Shown: positions 23,145 to 31,589 of the stretch, one piece after another
Layout of the letters: the number at the start of each line of letters is the position of its first letter
Position numbering within the stretch: position 1 is the first letter of the stretch
Source: UBA9619 sp964630665
GTDB taxonomy: Bacteria; Pseudomonadota; Gammaproteobacteria; Arenicellales; UBA868
Assembly: GCA_964630665.1 (NCBI GenBank)
Contig: CAZVVN010000032.1
Span: 1-33,752, forward strand
Direction of reading: 5' to 3'
Length of the DNA stretch: 33,752 bases
Position numbers and translations under genes: made by a program
Notes under the pieces: model-generated
Database searches by the model: none
What the model was told of the DNA's origin: nothing
What the model saw: the letters and a program-made list of their open reading frames with translations, nothing else

Positions 23145-24797
23145 TCATCGAAAGTCCTCAGTGCTTCGTTTGTGTTCGACGGTCTCTACCGGGGGTTCTT
23201 CCTCCCGGTAAGCAGATTTTCTTCTCGGGACGAAATAACTGGTCAGGCCAGACTGCTGTTGCTCTAGCTTTCCAACCTGCTCTTCGTCATTGCGGCTACC
23301 AGGAATCATCTCGGTCTCTGACTGTTTACGGGGAGTCGGCGTAAAGACCTGTCGCAGGCGTTCCGATTCCAGCGCCATGTTCTGGCTGGAAGACGCTGTT
23401 TGTTTGACCATCGTCGCGTTTTCCTGGGTAATCCGATCCATATCGGCGATGGCAACGTTGACCTGAGTGATGCCATTGGCGTGTTCGAGCGAGGCGGCCT
23501 CGATGTTTTCCATCATCTCCGAGAACTCGACCACTGCTTTGAGGATAGCGTCCAGCGACTCATCACTCTGCGACTTGAGGTCCTGGAGCATGCCTTCGGT
23601 TTCCTTGCGTAGTTTTCCCAATGCCTCATCGCTTTGCTCGACGATTTCACGGCCGGTCTGCATGGTTTCTAGTCCAGACTCGATGAGTTCACCGATTTCC
23701 GCAGCCGCCTTGGCAGAGCGATGGGCAAGCTTTCGCACTTCGGTGGCCACTACGGCAAAGCCTTTGCCGTGTTCCCCGGCCCGTGCCGCTTCAACCGAAG
23801 CGTTGAGTGCCAGCAGGTTGGTCTGGAAAGCGATGTCATTGATCAGCGTGATAATTCCGGAGATACGGTTCGAGCTTTCCAGAATGTTTGCCATGGCTTC
23901 GACCACCTGCCTGTTCGTTGCTTGCGCATTGCCGAAAGTGTGTTCGTTATTTCCGATCGCCTGATCGACCGCCGTGAGCAGCGAACTGCGCCCGGTCTGG
24001 ACAGTGCCGCGGGTCCCTTTAACCAGTTGTGTCGCATGCCGGGCCTCGTCAGCGTTGTTCTGCACAATGCTGGCCATCTGTTCCATCGACGCGGCGGTCT
24101 CCTCCAGCGACGCACTCTGGCGATTGGTGCGGATGGCGAGCTCACGACTGGCATCGGCGATGTCCTGCGATCCTCGATTGATCATCAGTACCCGTTGCGT
24201 GACCGGTCGAGTCACGAACCGATTGACGAAAAAGATGATGATAACGCTGGCAACGACCAGCACCAGCAGAGTGATCAGTACAGCGGTTCTGACCAACTGC
24301 TTGTTGAGTAGTATCAGCTCGTGTTTGCTCCAGGCCACCGCCACGTAGCCCGCCATCTCGTCACCAGGAAGAAAAGCCGGCAGCAAGAGAAGTGAGCGTT
24401 GTAGGCTTTCTTCGGTAACCGGATCGCCTGCAGCAAGGTCTTTCATGTTGGCCTTCAGGTGCTGGTCCAGATCCGTGGCCAGATCGCTTTCGCCCTTACT
24501 GTAGACTTCGTTGCCTTCCAGATCATAGGCCTTGAAACGCAGAAGCCTCTCCTCAGCGGTGGCGATGAAGGCCTTTACCTTTTTCCCGACGATTCGCCCA
24601 TCCTGAAGATGGAGTGCCGGTGCAATTTCCTTTGCCATGAGCGCCGTCAGTCGTGACGATGCCTCAGAGAACTGTTCATCAGCGTTGTTTTTGTGGATAT
24701 AAATCAACGTGAAGGACAGAATGCCCAACGCCAATGTGGCCCACACCAGAATAATGAGCGTCAGCCGTACGCCGAGTGTGAGTCTGTTTTTCAGCAT
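23145..24797 (-). CDS. Methyl-accepting chemotaxis protein (transmembrane receptor)
   Basis: A 550-residue receptor. TM1 is at about 12-34, the periplasmic sensor at 35-170 (small, mostly helical, no family recognised), and TM2 at 171-191. The signalling hairpin has the conserved tip DIAFQTNLLALNASVEAARAG (about 321-341). Only about 18 residues separate TM2 from the methylation-helix segment GSQDIADASRELAIRTN, too few for a normal HAMP domain of about 50. Compared with E. coli Tsr from memory, both hairpin arms are about 20 residues longer. The last 65 residues form a charged, probably disordered tail that ends EDFR and lacks an NWETF-type CheR/CheB docking peptide. It follows the DUF4399 gene by 10 bases and is the only receptor in the window, so it probably feeds the CheA encoded downstream. 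Confidence 0.93.
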   Translation of the reverse strand: MLKNRLTLGVRLTLIILVWATLALGILSFTLIYIHKNNADEQFSEASSRLTALMAKEIAPALHLQDGRIVGKKVKAFIATAEERLLRFKAYDLEGNEVYSKGESDLATDLDQHLKANMKDLAAGDPVTEESLQRSLLLLPAFLPGDEMAGYVAVAWSKHELILLNKQLVRTAVLITLLVLVVASVIIIFFVNRFVTRPVTQRVLMINRGSQDIADASRELAIRTNRQSASLEETAASMEQMASIVQNNADEARHATQLVKGTRGTVQTGRSSLLTAVDQAIGNNEHTFGNAQATNRQVVEAMANILESSNRISGIITLINDIAFQTNLLALNASVEAARAGEHGKGFAVVATEVRKLAHRSAKAAAEIGELIESGLETMQTGREIVEQSDEALGKLRKETEGMLQDLKSQSDESLDAILKAVVEFSEMMENIEAASLEHANGITQVNVAIADMDRITQENATMVKQTASSSQNMALESERLRQVFTPTPRKQSETEMIPGSRNDEEQVGKLEQQQSGLTSYFVPRRKSAYREEEPPVETVEHKRSTEDFR

Positions 24798-24807
24798 GAT
24801 CTGTGGG

Positions 24808-25254
24808 TCATTTAACGGTTATGGTGATTACGTCAGAGACAACAGGACCATCATGAATGACATGGGCGTAATCGGCAAGCACAGCCTGCAGCGTGTGCTC
24901 GCCTGGAGCAAGCTCGATAGTGATCTCGCTCTGGCCCATATTTAGATGAACGTAGTTTTCGGCCTTGGGAATCGACTTGTTTGGGTTGGGAGAAGGAGAA
25001 TCGATCACAAGGTGATGGTGACCGGTATCCGGCCAGTCAGCCGCCGCTGGTGCGAGCCCCATCTGCTCCGACAGGCCAAGCTGAACCAGGAAAGGGCTCT
25101 TGACCTGGTCACCGTCCTTGATGTTGATGAAATACACCCGGGTACCCTCGACCGAGGGGGTCTCGCCGGCGTGCAGTAACGAAGTGGTATTCGCGAGCAG
25201 GATCGCCATGATAAGGCAAGTTGGAAGTGTGCGTTTCAAGCAGGTATACCTCAT
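24808..25254 (-). CDS. Secreted DUF4399-domain protein
   Basis: A 148-residue exported protein of unknown function. Residues 1-29 form a signal peptide (KR in the n-region, LIMAILLANTTSLL core, HAG at the cleavage site). The mature part is almost entirely one DUF4399 domain: VYFINIKDGDQVKSPF, TGHHHLVID, the LAPGEHTLQAVLAD stretch and a final SDVITITV. The paired histidines in GHHHL and later HVIH could bind a metal, but that is only a suggestion. Ten bases separate it from the receptor gene, so the two are almost certainly co-expressed. A periplasmic helper for that receptor is a reasonable hypothesis. Confidence 0.88.
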   Translation of the reverse strand: MRYTCLKRTLPTCLIMAILLANTTSLLHAGETPSVEGTRVYFINIKDGDQVKSPFLVQLGLSEQMGLAPAAADWPDTGHHHLVIDSPSPNPNKSIPKAENYVHLNMGQSEITIELAPGEHTLQAVLADYAHVIHDGPVVSDVITITVK

Positions 25255-25272
25255 ATCAGTTAACCAGCACCG

Positions 25273-25301
25273 AGAATAGGCGACTTGACTCGTGTCAGCA
25301 A
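25273..25301 (-). promoter_or_regulatory. Possible promoter of the DUF4399-receptor genes
   Basis: On the minus strand, TTGCTG (25301-25296) and TATTCT (25278-25273) are 17 bases apart and sit 19 bases before the DUF4399 ATG. The match to consensus is moderate (3 of 6 and 4 of 6), so this is a weak candidate for the start of a long transcript covering the receptor, IorAB and perhaps the che genes. Confidence 0.25.
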
Positions 25302-25392
25302 CTCCCTCGATTCTGACTGTGCCAGGAGCAGTGAAAATATGCCGGGCGGACGGGCGTTGGCGTTGGTTGGAGGCGTGGGGAACTGCGTGGAT

Positions 25393-26493
25393 TCAGCTGT
25401 CAGTGTGTTCCGGATAAAGCTCCAGCAGAGCCTTCTCCGATGCTCTCGATACGCCGCGTTCAGTGATGATGCCGGTGATGTAGTGGCGGGGTGTGACGTC
25501 AAAAGCAGGGTTGGCTGCCGGGCTGCCCTCCGGGGTCAGTCGGACGCGGGTCAGTTGATCGTCCCGATCGACGCCGGCGATGTGCGTGACTTCAGCGCCG
25601 GGCCGGGATTCAATGGGTATCTCGACAAGCCCGTCACGAATCGTCCAGTCAATGGTTGATGAAGGCAGGGCAGCGTAAAACGGGACTCCGTTGTCATGGG
25701 CAGCTAATGCTTTCAGGTAGGTGCCGATCTTGTTGCAGACGTCACCTGAGCGGGTCGTGCGGTCTGACCCGACGATACAGACGTCCACCTGCTGGTGCTG
25801 CATCAGGTGCCCACCGGCATTGTCCGCGATGACAGTGTGGGGGACACCGTGCGCCTGAAGTTCCCAGGCGGTCAGCGAGGCGCCCTGGTTTCGAGGGCGG
25901 GTCTCATCGACCCATACGTGGATGTTCATTCCCTGATCATGACCCTTGAAAACCGGCGACAGTGCGGTGCCCCAGTCCACCGTCGCCAGCCAGCCGGCAT
26001 TGCAGTGGGTGAGCACGTTGAGTACCTGGGAATCCGGTCGCATTTTCAGGATATCCTGAAAAACGCCAAGGCCATGATCCCCAAGGGTGCTGTTGATATC
26101 GACGTCCTCATCGCAGATGGACTGAGCAAGGTGTCGGGCGGTGGCGAAGCGCTCGGATTCGTCGGTTGCAAGGAGTTCGGGGAGCACCCGGTCCAGTGCC
26201 CAACGCAGATTGACCGCGGTCGGCCTCGCCGCCAGCAGTCGCTCGGCTGCCTGTTTCAGGAAGGTGTCGGACGGGTTCTGCAGCGCGGCCAGCATCAGGC
26301 CGCAGCTGGCGGTCGCACCGATCAACGGGGCACCCCTGACCACCATGTCCCGAATGGCAGCAACAGTCTCATCGCTTGAGGTCAGCTTCTGAATCTCAAA
26401 ACGAAAAGGCAGCAGGGTCTGATCGATGACGGCGACCGTGTGGCCCTCATCCTCCAGCCAGATTGAGCGGTAATGCTTGTTGCCGACTTTCAA
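25393..26493 (-). CDS. mtnA: S-methyl-5-thioribose-1-phosphate isomerase
   Basis: Converts methylthioribose-1-phosphate to methylthioribulose-1-phosphate in methionine salvage; cytoplasmic. The 366-residue protein has the MVVRGAPLIG motif near residue 50-59, catalytic C164 in THCNAG and D244 in VGSDRTT, plus GDVCNKIGTY, all as in characterised MtnA enzymes. Related eIF2B-like proteins lack this full set. No other mtn genes are in the window; the preceding gene on the strand is a crotonase 22 bases away. In some bacteria MtnA works in other sulfur-metabolite shunts, which could apply here. Confidence 0.94.
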   Translation of the reverse strand: MKVGNKHYRSIWLEDEGHTVAVIDQTLLPFRFEIQKLTSSDETVAAIRDMVVRGAPLIGATASCGLMLAALQNPSDTFLKQAAERLLAARPTAVNLRWALDRVLPELLATDESERFATARHLAQSICDEDVDINSTLGDHGLGVFQDILKMRPDSQVLNVLTHCNAGWLATVDWGTALSPVFKGHDQGMNIHVWVDETRPRNQGASLTAWELQAHGVPHTVIADNAGGHLMQHQQVDVCIVGSDRTTRSGDVCNKIGTYLKALAAHDNGVPFYAALPSSTIDWTIRDGLVEIPIESRPGAEVTHIAGVDRDDQLTRVRLTPEGSPAANPAFDVTPRHYITGIITERGVSRASEKALLELYPEHTDS

Positions 26494-26515
26494 GAGACGC
26501 TACCGGTGTGTTTGC

Positions 26516-27292
26516 TCAGCGATGTTTCCAGTTGGGTTTTCTTTTCTCGGCAAACGCAGCCATACCTTCTTCTTTATCTTCCGTGGCAAACAGTGATCGG
26601 AATATGGTCCGCTCATATTCGATGCCTTCGCTGAGTGTCGTCTCATAGGCTCTATTGACCGCTGTTTTAGCCATCATGATGGACGGACGTGATAAGGAGG
26701 CGATCTGGCCGGCTGTTTTCAAGGTTTCTTCCAGCAGTTGATCCGCCGGAACGATGCGACTGACGAGCCCCGCCCGTTCGGCTTCGTCCGCGTCCATCAT
26801 CCGTCCCGTGAGGCACATTTCCATGGCCTTGGCCTTGCCGACAAACCGGGTGAGGCGTTGTGTGCCCCCGGCGCCGGGGATGACGCCCAGTTTAATTTCC
26901 GGTTGCCCGAAGTGGGCGGTGTCCGCGGCAATTATGAAATCGCACATCATGGCCAGTTCGCAGCCACCACCAAGAGCGTAGCCCGCAACGGCTGCAATGA
27001 CAGGCTTGCGACAGCTGTTGATCCGTTGCCAGTTTTGACCAATGAAGTTACCCATGTAGACATCCATATAGCTGCGGTTCTGCATCCGCTTTATATCGGC
27101 GCCAGCCGCAAATGCCTTCTCATTACCGGTGATCACCAAGGCGCCAATACTGTCATCTGCCTCAAAGCCATCGACCGCATCTGCGATTTCATCCATCAGA
27201 TTATCGGACAGAGCATTGAGCGCCTTGGGCCTGTTGAGAGTAATCAACCCGACCTTGTCATGGGATTCGACGAGAATGTTCTGGTAGTCCAT
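26516..27292 (-). CDS. Enoyl-CoA hydratase (crotonase family)
   Basis: Hydrates 2-enoyl-CoA to 3-hydroxyacyl-CoA in fatty-acid or amino-acid degradation; cytoplasmic. The 258-residue protein has the oxyanion-hole segments AFAAGADIKRM and YALGGGCELA, and both catalytic glutamates: E112 in GGGCEL and E132 in FGQPEIKLG. These are 20 residues apart as in mitochondrial short-chain enoyl-CoA hydratase. The C-terminal FAEKRKPNW is also typical. The frame extends upstream to 27340, but ATG 27292 is preceded by GGGAG at good spacing and matches the family N-terminus. It is divergent from the propionate genes across 224 bases. GCCAA-TG-TTGGC at 27313-27324, just upstream of the start, is a small inverted repeat that could be an operator. 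Confidence 0.92.
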   Translation of the reverse strand: MDYQNILVESHDKVGLITLNRPKALNALSDNLMDEIADAVDGFEADDSIGALVITGNEKAFAAGADIKRMQNRSYMDVYMGNFIGQNWQRINSCRKPVIAAVAGYALGGGCELAMMCDFIIAADTAHFGQPEIKLGVIPGAGGTQRLTRFVGKAKAMEMCLTGRMMDADEAERAGLVSRIVPADQLLEETLKTAGQIASLSRPSIMMAKTAVNRAYETTLSEGIEYERTIFRSLFATEDKEEGMAAFAEKRKPNWKHR

Positions 27293-27516
27293 GGTGGCTC
27301 CCTTAAGTTGTTGCCAATGTTGGCGAAAACCGCACTTCACTCGCTGAGCGGATCAAAAACACTTATCATAACCCTGTTAAGCGACATAAAAGGGCATTTC
27401 ACGGATTCAAATTCGCTATGCTGTGAGAAACCGGTCATGTGGGCTACCGATGTCCGGACGCGGGTCGGAGAAATTGCGACTTCGTGGTCATGCCCCCAGA
27501 GAGGAACACGGGAGAA

Positions 27517-29415
27517 ATGAGTAGCAATTACGAATCAGTATACCAGAGCTCTCTCCAAGATCCGGCGACGTTCTGGGCAGCGGCCGCCGATCAGGTTCAC
27601 TGGTACAAGAAGTGGGAGCGCGTCCTGGACGACTCTAATCCACCTTTTTACCGCTGGTTTGTGGGTGGCCAGGTGAACACCTGTTACAACGCGGTGGATC
27701 TGCACGTGGAGCAGGGCCGAGGGGAGCAGCCGGCCATTATCTACGACAGCCCGGTGACCGGTGCGACGCGGGTTCTGACCTACAGTGAGATGCTGACACA
27801 AACCTCGCTGTGTGCGGGTATGCTCGCCGCCAGAGGGGTGGGTCACGGCGACCGGGTCATCATTTATATGCCGATGATTCCCGAGGCGCTTATCGCGATG
27901 CTGGCCTGTGCTCGCCTCGGAGCGGTTCACTCGGTGGTGTTCGGTGGTTTCGCCTCGAGTGAGTTGGCAGTACGAATCGATGACTGTACCCCGACTGCGA
28001 TCGTGTCTGCATCGTGTGGTATCGAACCTGGCCGGGTCGTGGAATACAAACCATTGCTAGATACCGCTATAGAAATGGCCCAGCACAAGCCTGATAGCTG
28101 CGTTATCGTGCAGCGGCCAGAATGTCTGGCGGAGTTGGTTGAAGGACGGGACCATGACTGGCACGAAACCATGGCTGTCGCAGAACCCAGAGACTGTGTG
28201 CCTGTGGCGGCAACGGACCCGCTCTATATTCTCTACACCTCGGGCACGACAGGCCAGCCCAAAGGAGTGGTCAGGGACAATGCCGGACACATCGTCGCTC
28301 TCAAGTGGAGCATGCAGAACATCTACGGAGTCGAACCTGGAGATGTGTACTGGGCCGCCTCCGATGTTGGCTGGGTCGTTGGGCACTCTTATATCGTTTA
28401 TGCGCCACTTTTCAATGGTAATACGACGGTTCTTTATGAGGGCAAGCCGGTCGGAACGCCCGATCCAGGTGCATTTTGGCGTGTGATATCCGAACATAAT
28501 GTCAAGGTGTTGTTTACTGCGCCGACAGCATTTCGGGCGATAAAGAAAGAAGACCCGTACGGTGAATATCTCAAGCAATATGATATGAGCAATTTTGATT
28601 GTCTTTATCTTGCCGGTGAACGGACTGATCCAGACACACTGCACTGGGCGGAGGAAAAACTTGGTGTGCCCGTGATCGATCACTGGTGGCAGACCGAAAC
28701 GGGGTGGTCGATCGCAGCAAACTGCCGTGGTATCGAAATGCTGCCAGTGAAGGAAGGTTCTCCTTCTAAAGCGGTTCCGGGCTGGGATCTGAAGGTGCTC
28801 GATGCGTACGGTGCTTCGACCCCGCCGGGCGAGATCGGGACCCTGGCGGTCAAGCTGCCGCTACCGCCGGGATCCTTTCCCGAATTGTGGAACGCACGCG
28901 AACGATTCGTCGAATCCTACCTCAGCCAGTTTTCGGGCTACTACAACACCTCCGACGCTGGGATCATAGATGAAGATGGATACGTTTACGTGATGTCGAG
29001 AACCGATGACATCATCAACGTTGCGGGCCATCGGTTGTCAACCGGAGCCATGGAGGAGGTGCTTGCCGATCACCCTGACGTTGCCGAGTGTGCCGTCACC
29101 GGAATTCAGGATGCTCTGAAAGGGCAGGTACCACTTGGCTTTCTGGTGCTGAATGCTGGGTGTGAAAGGGACTTGGGGGTCATTTCGGCCGAAGTCGTTC
29201 AGATGGTTCGTGACCGGATCGGCCCCGTTGCTGCTTTTAAACAAGCTGTAGTCGTGAATCGATTGCCCAAGACACGATCGGGCAAGATTCTTCGTGGCGT
29301 GATGCGCAACATCGCCGACGGGGAAGAGTGGAAAATGCCTCCGACCATAGACGACCCGGCTATTCTGGATGAGATCAGTGAGGCGCTTGGTCTGATCGGA
29401 CTGCCTGCACCGTGA
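27517..29415 (+). CDS. prpE: Propionyl-CoA synthetase (AMP-forming acyl-CoA synthetase, PrpE-like)
   Basis: Activates propionate (possibly acetate or similar short acids) with ATP and CoA; cytoplasmic. The 632-residue protein has all ANL-family motifs: the P-loop LYTSGTTGQPKG, WWQTETGWS, the D/R motif YNTSDAG followed by SRTDDIINVAGHRL, and the C-terminal catalytic lysine K590 in RSGK, the usual acetylation site. WWQTETGW rather than the WWQTETGG of acetyl-CoA synthetase favours PrpE, and so does its place before methylmalonyl-CoA mutase and pccB. The frame opens at 27439, but ATG 27517 with an upstream AGAGGA fits the family N-terminus. The mutase gene follows after 13 bases. Confidence 0.9.
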   Translation: MSSNYESVYQSSLQDPATFWAAAADQVHWYKKWERVLDDSNPPFYRWFVGGQVNTCYNAVDLHVEQGRGEQPAIIYDSPVTGATRVLTYSEMLTQTSLCAGMLAARGVGHGDRVIIYMPMIPEALIAMLACARLGAVHSVVFGGFASSELAVRIDDCTPTAIVSASCGIEPGRVVEYKPLLDTAIEMAQHKPDSCVIVQRPECLAELVEGRDHDWHETMAVAEPRDCVPVAATDPLYILYTSGTTGQPKGVVRDNAGHIVALKWSMQNIYGVEPGDVYWAASDVGWVVGHSYIVYAPLFNGNTTVLYEGKPVGTPDPGAFWRVISEHNVKVLFTAPTAFRAIKKEDPYGEYLKQYDMSNFDCLYLAGERTDPDTLHWAEEKLGVPVIDHWWQTETGWSIAANCRGIEMLPVKEGSPSKAVPGWDLKVLDAYGASTPPGEIGTLAVKLPLPPGSFPELWNARERFVESYLSQFSGYYNTSDAGIIDEDGYVYVMSRTDDIINVAGHRLSTGAMEEVLADHPDVAECAVTGIQDALKGQVPLGFLVLNAGCERDLGVISAEVVQMVRDRIGPVAAFKQAVVVNRLPKTRSGKILRGVMRNIADGEEWKMPPTIDDPAILDEISEALGLIGLPAP

Positions 29416-29428
29416 GAGCATTGCCTGT

Positions 29429-31576
29429 ATGAGAAGTTTTGACAGCCGTAACCTGGCTGACTGGGAAAACCTTGCAGACAGGGAGTTGAAATCGAGGTCT
29501 GCAGCCGAACTGGTTCGACGGACGCCTGAAGGAATCGACGTCAAGCCCCTGTATACGGCGGCGGATCTGGATGAGATTGCCAGTCGGGACACCCTCCCAG
29601 GGTTTCCGCCTTTTCTTCGCGGCCCACGCGCGACAATGTACCCGGGCCGCCCTTGGACGGTACGCCAGTACGCAGGCTACTCCACCGCTGAGGCGTCCAA
29701 TGCCTTTTATCGTCGAAACCTGGAAGGCGGGCAAACCGGTTTGTCGGTGGCTTTTGATCTTGCGACCCACCGGGGTTATGACTCCGACCACCCAGCGGTG
29801 ACCGGCGATGTGGGCCAGGCTGGGGTGGCTATTGATTCAATCGAGGACATGAAAATCCTTTTCGAGGGGATCCCACTGGGCCAGATTTCGGTCTCAATGA
29901 CCATGAATGGTGCGGTCCTACCGGTGCTCGCAATGTATGTCGTGGCAGCCGAGGAGCAGGGTTGCGGGCTGGAAGAACTGTCGGGCACGATCCAAAACGA
30001 TATCCTGAAAGAGTTCATTGTTAGAAATACCTACATTTACCCACCTAAACCCTCCATGCGAATTGTGTCGGACATTATCGGCTTTACGGCGCTGCACATG
30101 CCGCGGTTTAACCCAGTCTCGATATCGGGGTATCACATGCAGGAGGCCGGCGCGACCTGTGTCCAGGAGTTGGCCTACACGCTGGCGGATGGGCTGGAGT
30201 ATGTTAGAGCGGCGCTCGCCAGTGGACTCGAAATCGATCACTTTGCGCCGCGTCTGTCTTTCTTCTTCTGTGTTGGAATGAATTTTTTCATGGAAGTCGC
30301 CAAACTTCGTGCAGCCCGTCAGCTCTGGGCGGAATTGATACAGGAGAATTTCAAGCCGACGGACACTCGCTCGCTGATGCTGCGCACGCACTGCCAAACT
30401 TCGGGTGTCAGTCTCACGAGCCAGGACCCGTACAACAATATTGTCCGTACGACCATAGAAGCAATGGCGGCGGTGTTTGGTGGCACCCAGTCGTTGCACA
30501 CCAACAGCTTTGATGAGGCCCTGGCACTGCCGACCGATTTTTCCGCCCGTATCGCCCGTAATACACAACTGATTCTGCGCGAGGAGTCAGGACTGACCGA
30601 TGTCGTTGATCCGCTTGGGGGCTCATATTACGTCGAAAGCCTGACGGACAGCCTGATGGCTGAGGCCCGTAAATTGATCGCTGAAGTGGAACAACTCGGC
30701 GGCATGACTGAGGCTGTGAGCAGCGGGATGCCGAAGCTTCGTATCGAACAGGCGGCTGCCGTCCGCCAGGCCAGGATCGACCAGGGCGATGAGGTTGTCG
30801 TTGGTGTTAATCGATACACGACGGAGGAGACTGAGGATATCTCCATTCGGAGTGTCGATAACGACACCGTTCGCAATGCCCAGGTGGCTCGACTGGAACG
30901 GGTGCGATCTGAACGAGATCAGACTCGCTGCCAATTAGCTTTGGATGCGCTGACCCATGCCGCGCAGGCACCAGGGGAGAACCTGCTGGGTTGCGCGATG
31001 GACGCAGCCCGGGCCAGGGCGACTGTTGGTGAGATATCCGCAGCTCTCGAGTCGGTCTTTGGCCGTCACCGAGCGGAAACGCGTTCTGTTTCCGGGGTCT
31101 ACGGAGCAGCTTACCGTCAGGACCAGAGCTTCAAGTCCAGCCGATCAGCTGTTGAGGATTTTGCTGCCCGAGTCGGGCGAAGGCCGCGGATGCTGGTTGC
31201 AAAGCTTGGGCAGGATGGCCACGATCGGGGTGCCAAAGTCATCGCCACGGCATTTGCTGATCTGGGGTTCGATGTGGACATTGGGCCGTTGTTCCAGACT
31301 CCGGCGGAGGCGGTTCGCCAGGCAATCGAAAATGACGTTCATGTTATTGGGGTGTCCTCTCAGGCCGCTGCCCACAGAACCCTGATCCCACAGATGATGA
31401 TCGAACTGGAGAATCAACAGGCATCGGACATTGTTGTTGTTCTGGGCGGTGTTGTGCCGCCACAGGATCACAAGTCGATGCGCGCACAAGGTGTCGCGGC
31501 AATTTTTGGGCCCGGCACGCAGATCCCTGCAGCGGCAAATGAGATCTTGTCTCTGCTTGCCGAACACCAGCGCTGA
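29429..31576 (+). CDS. Methylmalonyl-CoA mutase, catalytic subunit with B12 domain
   Basis: Adenosylcobalamin enzyme interconverting L-methylmalonyl-CoA and succinyl-CoA; cytoplasmic. The 715-residue chain holds the TIM-barrel substrate domain, with Y81 in RQYAGYST and H236 in SGYHMQEAG as counterparts of the known active-site residues. The cobalamin domain (about 585-710) has the base-off motif D596-G-H598-D-R-G601. The full-length form with its own B12 domain suggests a homodimer of the E. coli ScpA type; no small subunit gene is nearby. No MeaB/ArgK chaperone or epimerase gene is visible. It starts 13 bases after prpE and ends 13 bases before pccB, so the three form one operon. Confidence 0.95.
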   Translation: MRSFDSRNLADWENLADRELKSRSAAELVRRTPEGIDVKPLYTAADLDEIASRDTLPGFPPFLRGPRATMYPGRPWTVRQYAGYSTAEASNAFYRRNLEGGQTGLSVAFDLATHRGYDSDHPAVTGDVGQAGVAIDSIEDMKILFEGIPLGQISVSMTMNGAVLPVLAMYVVAAEEQGCGLEELSGTIQNDILKEFIVRNTYIYPPKPSMRIVSDIIGFTALHMPRFNPVSISGYHMQEAGATCVQELAYTLADGLEYVRAALASGLEIDHFAPRLSFFFCVGMNFFMEVAKLRAARQLWAELIQENFKPTDTRSLMLRTHCQTSGVSLTSQDPYNNIVRTTIEAMAAVFGGTQSLHTNSFDEALALPTDFSARIARNTQLILREESGLTDVVDPLGGSYYVESLTDSLMAEARKLIAEVEQLGGMTEAVSSGMPKLRIEQAAAVRQARIDQGDEVVVGVNRYTTEETEDISIRSVDNDTVRNAQVARLERVRSERDQTRCQLALDALTHAAQAPGENLLGCAMDAARARATVGEISAALESVFGRHRAETRSVSGVYGAAYRQDQSFKSSRSAVEDFAARVGRRPRMLVAKLGQDGHDRGAKVIATAFADLGFDVDIGPLFQTPAEAVRQAIENDVHVIGVSSQAAAHRTLIPQMMIELENQQASDIVVVLGGVVPPQDHKSMRAQGVAAIFGPGTQIPAAANEILSLLAEHQR

Positions 31577-31589
31577 CGAAAAAATAGCA

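Noticed and set aside
23721..24311. 196-codon frame antisense to the receptor gene
   Set aside because: Fully contained within the conserved receptor coding region; composition reflects the complement of coiled-coil codons.
28057..28683. 208-codon frame antisense to prpE
   Set aside because: Inside a gene with intact acyl-CoA synthetase motifs; no domain seen in the antisense product.
29918..30568. 216-codon frame antisense to methylmalonyl-CoA mutase
   Set aside because: Contained within the conserved TIM-barrel region of the mutase; no independent support.
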